Assembly (NCBI GenBank): GCA_016786615.1
Contig: JAEUVX010000003.1
Location: 1 to 64,000, forward strand
Length of the DNA: 64,000 nt
Origin: Flavipsychrobacter sp.
GTDB lineage: Bacteria; Bacteroidota; Bacteroidia; Chitinophagales; Chitinophagaceae
Direction: 5' to 3'
The notes below the pieces were generated by a model. That model made no database searches. It worked only from the letters and a program-made list of their open reading frames with translations, and was not told the DNA's origin. Each line of letters opens with the position of its first letter. Position 1 is the first letter of the stretch. The translations under genes and the position numbers were made by a program. Positions 60,670 to 64,000 of this stretch are shown in pieces.

Positions 60670-62508
60670 TCAGCCCAGCATACTTTCCAAATCTTCTTTT
60701 TTTATCAGTGTAAATACTCTTTTCCCATCCGGCGCGTATTCGGGCTGCGAACAGGCAAACAACTCGTCAATCAATGCCTGCTGCCCCTCCTGGTGTTGCA
60801 AACCACCTGTATTGCGCGATAAACGTCGCGCCATATTTGCCAATAGCATTTCCGAACGTTTTGCTACTGCATCCGTCGCTTCGTTTTTCAGTTGTTCTAT
60901 AACCTCATCCAATACATTCTTTTCTTCACCCGCAGGCAGCTCTGTTGGTACACCCTGTACCACAAATGTATTTTGTCCGAATGGTGATATATCAAAACCT
61001 ATACGAGCAAGGTCTGTCAATGCTTCTGACAGCAACAACGCATCTTGTGGTGATGTTTCGTAAGACAAAGGGAATAATAGCTGCTGCGATGGCGTACTGC
61101 CATTATTCCACTCTGTCAATAACCTTTCATACCAGATACGCTCCTGTGCTCGGCGAATATGAATCAGCATCAGGCCCGATTTAACGGTTGTCACCAACAT
61201 ACTGCCCTGTATAGATATGATGCTCTTAGCATTACTCGTTTCAGGTTCTTTGTGCAGTGATGGCGCTGTTACCATGTTGCCGGATACAATATCTGCCTGT
61301 GTTTGTTGTTCGGCTATATCATCAGCTATTTTATACAAATCTTTCCATTCGCGCAGGCTGTCTTTTTTCACTGCCAGATGCGCCTGGTTTTTTTGCGTAA
61401 ATGTATTGAACAGATAGCCTTTTTCTGTTTCCTGTTTGGTATCCTGCGTTACCGGCAGCTGAACGCTTGATAATTGCTGTATCTCAGGGCTCAATGTAAA
61501 GTCAAGCGATGGTGCAATATTATACTTTGCTAATGCATGCTTCACTGCAGCATTCAGGTAAGCATACATCATTCTGTCATCTTCAAACTTCACTTCCTGT
61601 TTGGTAGGATGCACATTCACATCTACCCTTGCAGGGTCTATTTCCAGAAAGAGTACATAAAACGGGAATGCTTCTTTTTCTATCAATCCTTCATAAGCCT
61701 GCACTACTGCATGATGTAAATATGCACTACGTATAAAACGGTTATTGATAAAGAAAAACTGCATACCACGTGTACGTGTAGCAGCTTCCGGTTTACCGAT
61801 GAAGCCCGATATATTCAGGAATTCTGTTTTCTCCTCTACGGGTACAAGGTTTTTCTCATAAGAGTTGCCCAGCAAGCCTTTGATGCGGGTTTTCAGGTTG
61901 CCCGCTTCCAGATGGTATTGTTCCGCACCATTGTGCCATAGCCTGAAGGCTATCTGCGGATGCGCTAATGCTACACGCGTAAATTCGTCTGCTATATGAC
62001 GATACTCTGTAGTATTGCTTTTTAAAAAATGTCTGCGGGCAGGAACGTTAAAGAACAGGTTTTTCACCATAATATTAGTACCCTGTGGGGCGGCGCAAGG
62101 CTCCTGCTTCTTTACTTCTGTAGCTTCTATCACCAGATGGGTACCTGTTTCATTTTCCTGTCTGCGGGTTTTCAGTTCTACCTGTGCTACCGCAGCTACG
62201 GATGCAAGCGCCTCTCCACGAAAACCCATCGTACGTATGGAAAATAAATCATTGATATCGCGGATTTTCGATGTCGCATGGCGTTCAAAACTCATACGTG
62301 CGTCTGTGGGGCTCATGCCACTACCATTATCTATCACCTGTACCAACTCCTTACCCGCATCTTTCAGCACCAATTGCACCTCTGTAGCGCCCGCATCTAT
62401 GGCATTCTCCAGTAATTCCTTCACCGCAGATGCGGGTCTTTGAATTACCTCTCCTGCCGCTATCTGGTTGGCTATATGGTCTGATAATAACTGAATGATA
62501 TCGGGCAC
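60670..62508 (-). CDS. mutL: DNA mismatch repair protein MutL
   Basis: The 612-residue MutL has the GHKL ATPase head at residues 1-330 (LSDHIANQIAAGEV, ENAIDAGATEV, DNGSGM, TSKIRDINDL, GFRGEALASVAAV) and a C-terminal dimerisation domain from about 430. The metal-dependent endonuclease motif DQHAxxER is not intact: the matching region near residue 470 reads HIRRAQERIWYE. GTG 62508 (V/M-PDIIQLL) is the start because it aligns with MutL families and places the TACCTTTG box 19 nt upstream; the longer frame to 62607 runs through that box. It is divergent from the GH3 gene. Confidence 0.93.
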   Translation of the reverse strand: MPDIIQLLSDHIANQIAAGEVIQRPASAVKELLENAIDAGATEVQLVLKDAGKELVQVIDNGSGMSPTDARMSFERHATSKIRDINDLFSIRTMGFRGEALASVAAVAQVELKTRRQENETGTHLVIEATEVKKQEPCAAPQGTNIMVKNLFFNVPARRHFLKSNTTEYRHIADEFTRVALAHPQIAFRLWHNGAEQYHLEAGNLKTRIKGLLGNSYEKNLVPVEEKTEFLNISGFIGKPEAATRTRGMQFFFINNRFIRSAYLHHAVVQAYEGLIEKEAFPFYVLFLEIDPARVDVNVHPTKQEVKFEDDRMMYAYLNAAVKHALAKYNIAPSLDFTLSPEIQQLSSVQLPVTQDTKQETEKGYLFNTFTQKNQAHLAVKKDSLREWKDLYKIADDIAEQQTQADIVSGNMVTAPSLHKEPETSNAKSIISIQGSMLVTTVKSGLMLIHIRRAQERIWYERLLTEWNNGSTPSQQLLFPLSYETSPQDALLLSEALTDLARIGFDISPFGQNTFVVQGVPTELPAGEEKNVLDEVIEQLKNEATDAVAKRSEMLLANMARRLSRNTGGLQHQEGQQALIDELFACSQPEYAPDGKRVFTLIKKEDLESMLG

Positions 62509-62527
62509 TGCGCTCAATGAGTTTCCG

Positions 62528-62535
62528 CAAAGGTA
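62528..62535 (-). promoter_or_regulatory. TAnnTTTG -7 box for mutL
   Basis: TACCTTTG on the minus strand, ending 19 nt before the GTG start of mutL. Confidence 0.6.
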
Positions 62536-62727
62536 AGGTATAGGCAATGTAAAATTCAGACAGTCAATAACATGATAAAAATCATTTTTCAACAGAACGA
62601 ATGTCATTTAATCGGGTAGTAATATATACCACCTTTGTATTGACAAGGCAACAAAACAAAAAACAAACTTTTTTTATCAAACAACATCGGCCTCAGTTTT
62701 AGTTAGATATAGTGCATAATGGGTTTG

Positions 62728-62749
62728 CCGCCCCCTTTCCAGGGGGCGG
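62728..62749 (+). terminator. Stand-alone GC-rich hairpin terminator
   Basis: A perfect 9-bp GC-rich stem (62728-62736 and 62741-62749) with a 4-nt loop is followed by GTGTTTTT. It lies in an intergenic region with no plus-strand gene before it. Confidence 0.75.
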
Positions 62750-62799
62750 GTGTTTTTATACTACTGCCCGCTTTCCCTTATTCATCCCAAACAATAGGC

Positions 62800-62807
62800 T
62801 ATATTTG
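62800..62807 (+). promoter_or_regulatory. TAnnTTTG -7 box for the GH3 gene
   Basis: TATATTTG ends 4 nt before ATG 62812. Confidence 0.58.
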
Positions 62808-62811
62808 TTAT

Positions 62812-64000
62812 ATGGCGTTTGGTAAAAAACTCTTCATATCTGTTTCCTTTCTTATAACAATATTTTCACTGTGTGCGTCTGCACAACGCGGTCGCATTAC
62901 AACAGGTACTGCTGCAACACCAATCAACCTGAAAGCTAAGTGGGTGGATAGCGTGTATAATAAACTGAGCGATACAGAACGTATCGGCCAGCTATATATG
63001 GTTGCAGCTTATAGTGGCGGTAAAGACTATAATGAAGAAAAAATCAAACAACTGATTTCAGAACGCCGTATTGGGGGTGTCATCTTTATGCAAGGTACTG
63101 CTGAAGCGCAGGCATCGCTTAATAATCTGTATCAGCAAATGTCTTATGTACCACTATTAGTTGCAATGGATGCTGAATGGGGATTGGGTATGCGTCTGAC
63201 CGGCATTAAGAATCTACCTAAATCGATGATGGTTGGCGCTACGCGCGATACTGCAATGGCATATAAACTTGGCGCTGCCATCGCACAACAATGCAAACGC
63301 ATGGGCGTGCATATCGACTTTGCACCTGTGGTAGATGTAAACAATAATCCAAATAATCCTATCATCAATGCACGCTCTTTTGGTGAAGATAAAATGCTGG
63401 TAACAAGGCTTGCGCTGGCATATATGCGTGGCCTGCAGGACAATGGCGTTATGGCATGTGCAAAACACTTCCCAGGACATGGCGATACGGATGCAGACTC
63501 ACACGAAGAACTACCCGTTATCAGCAAGAGTTCGTTTCAATTAGATACGCTGGAATTATACCCCTTCAAAGAACTGGCTCGTGCGGGCATTAAAAGCATT
63601 ATGGTTGCACATCTCAGTGTTCCTGCTTTTGAACCCGGCAAACGAATACCTACATCATTATCTAAAAATACCATTACCCATTTACTCAAAAACAAAATGG
63701 GCTACAAAGGATTAGTATTTACAGATGCGCTCAATATGAAAGGGGTAACGAAATTTTATACCCCGGGAGAAATAGACGTTCGCGCACTGAAAGCTGGGAA
63801 TGATATGTTGCTGATGTCTGAAGATGTAAGGGCGGGTATGTCGAAGATAACAGCAGCATTAGATAGCGGCACACTCACTTGGCAAGAGCTGGAACCGCGG
63901 ATCAAAAAAGTATTAGCGGCTAAATACGATGCAGGACTTCATAATTGGAAACCTATTGAAAGTGTACATGCAACTGAAGATGTAAACAGCGTGGTAATAC
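62812..64000 (+). CDS. Glycoside hydrolase family 3 protein, beta-N-acetylglucosaminidase type (partial)
   Basis: The frame stays open to the window edge, giving the first 396 residues. A signal peptide (cleavage after CASAQ, about residue 24) leads into a GH3 TIM barrel: WVDSVYNKLSDTERIGQLYMVAAYS, MGVHIDFAPVVDVN, and KHFPGHGDTDADSHEELP, which carries the NagZ-type Asp-His catalytic loop. It is exported, unlike cytoplasmic NagZ. In Bacteroidota such proteins often continue into a C-terminal beta-lactamase-like domain, which cannot be checked here. The likely substrate is GlcNAc-containing peptidoglycan or chitin fragments. An in-frame ATG at 62719 exists, but it precedes the signal peptide and the promoter box. 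Confidence 0.88.
   Translation, partial: MAFGKKLFISVSFLITIFSLCASAQRGRITTGTAATPINLKAKWVDSVYNKLSDTERIGQLYMVAAYSGGKDYNEEKIKQLISERRIGGVIFMQGTAEAQASLNNLYQQMSYVPLLVAMDAEWGLGMRLTGIKNLPKSMMVGATRDTAMAYKLGAAIAQQCKRMGVHIDFAPVVDVNNNPNNPIINARSFGEDKMLVTRLALAYMRGLQDNGVMACAKHFPGHGDTDADSHEELPVISKSSFQLDTLELYPFKELARAGIKSIMVAHLSVPAFEPGKRIPTSLSKNTITHLLKNKMGYKGLVFTDALNMKGVTKFYTPGEIDVRALKAGNDMLLMSEDVRAGMSKITAALDSGTLTWQELEPRIKKVLAAKYDAGLHNWKPIESVHATEDVNSVVI

Larger units (their letters stand above)
62509..62811. other. Intergenic region with promoters and a stand-alone terminator
   Basis: This 303-bp spacer separates divergent mutL and GH3 genes. It contains the mutL box (62528-62535), the GH3 box (62800-62807) and a plus-strand terminator at 62728-62749 that belongs to neither gene. 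A CCACCTTTG sequence near 62630-62638 resembles a weak promoter box. The segment between (about 62640-62760) could encode a small RNA. Confidence 0.5.

Noticed and set aside
62509-62607. In-frame N-terminal extension of MutL
   Set aside because: It runs through the TACCTTTG box, and the family begins at the GTG at 62508.
62719-62811. In-frame ATG 31 codons upstream of the GH3 start
   Set aside because: It precedes a clean signal peptide, crosses a hairpin terminator, and lies before the TATATTTG box.
1-64000. CRISPR array, tRNA, rRNA, insertion sequence, prophage or restriction system
   Set aside because: I found no spaced direct repeats, cloverleaf candidates, transposase motifs or phage genes. 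Covariance-model and IS searches would be needed to be certain.

Overview
The window looks like a chromosomal segment from a member of the phylum Bacteroidota, probably Chitinophagales or a near relative. The supporting signs are a type IX secretion C-terminal sorting domain at the left edge, two TonB-dependent receptors with N-terminal carboxypeptidase-regulatory-like domains, lipoproteins with short Bacteroidota-style lipoboxes, start sites that mostly lack Shine-Dalgarno sequences, the futalosine menaquinone enzyme MqnC, and repeated TAnnTTTG boxes (the Bacteroidota sigma-A -7 element) just upstream of start codons. Base composition is moderate to AT-rich. I saw no insertion sequence, prophage, tRNA, rRNA or CRISPR array.

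Layout. 1-9152: end of a T9SS cargo protein, FAH-family hydrolase, beta-carbonic anhydrase, LpxL-like acyltransferase, lipid kinase coupled to nadC, queA-like gene, alpha/beta hydrolase with 3-hydroxybutyrate dehydrogenase, and a dNTP triphosphohydrolase. 9243-19782: envelope genes (two TonB receptors, a large TPR membrane protein, a DUF4382-like lipoprotein, secreted small proteins, a secreted PDZ-hydrolase fusion). 19819-29028: fused isobutyryl-CoA mutase icmF, an outer-membrane barrel, gamma-carbonic anhydrase with a glycosyltransferase, thyA-folA followed by an internally deleted methyltransferase remnant, and clpX. 29178-43302: priA, two ferritin-like exported proteins opposite tatA, a glycosyltransferase whose conserved N terminus lies upstream of any normal start codon, an EamA transporter with 3-hydroxyacyl-CoA dehydrogenase, an FMN reductase, mfd, and an orphan response regulator. 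43386-46508: a leftward RNA/DNA cluster of HU-like protein, TPR protein, a 29-residue basic protein of the AURKAIP1/COX24 (mS38-like) type, and RNase G. 46890-64000: heme A synthase, a membrane-anchored patatin-like lipase, a glycosyltransferase, hutH, MerR with a thioredoxin-like protein, mqnC, a TSUP permease, an aminotransferase with manC, an Nfu protein, a PaaE-like reductase, mutL, and the start of a GH3 glycosidase.

How it fits together. Most of the window is housekeeping: DNA repair (mfd, mutL, priA), nucleotide and cofactor synthesis (thyA, folA, nadC, mqnC, ctaA), proteolysis (clpX) and RNA processing (rng). Short-chain acyl and hydroxy acid metabolism recurs (icmF, 3-hydroxybutyrate dehydrogenase, 3-hydroxyacyl-CoA dehydrogenase, PaaE-like reductase, hutH), which suits an aerobic heterotroph. 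Convergent gene pairs usually share one symmetric hairpin terminator, and several overlap by a few bases at their 3' ends.

I found no clearly new multi-gene system such as a defence island or secondary-metabolite cluster. The observations most worth a second look are the two distance classes of TAnnTTTG promoters (4-9 nt versus 16-27 nt from the start codon, suggesting leaderless mRNAs), the missing canonical start of the glycosyltransferase at 34116, the hollowed-out methyltransferase at 27015, the Tat pairing at 31705-33661 with inverted repeats between the divergent genes, the structured element upstream of rng, a stand-alone terminator suggesting a small RNA near 62640-62760, and the 29-residue mS38-like protein.
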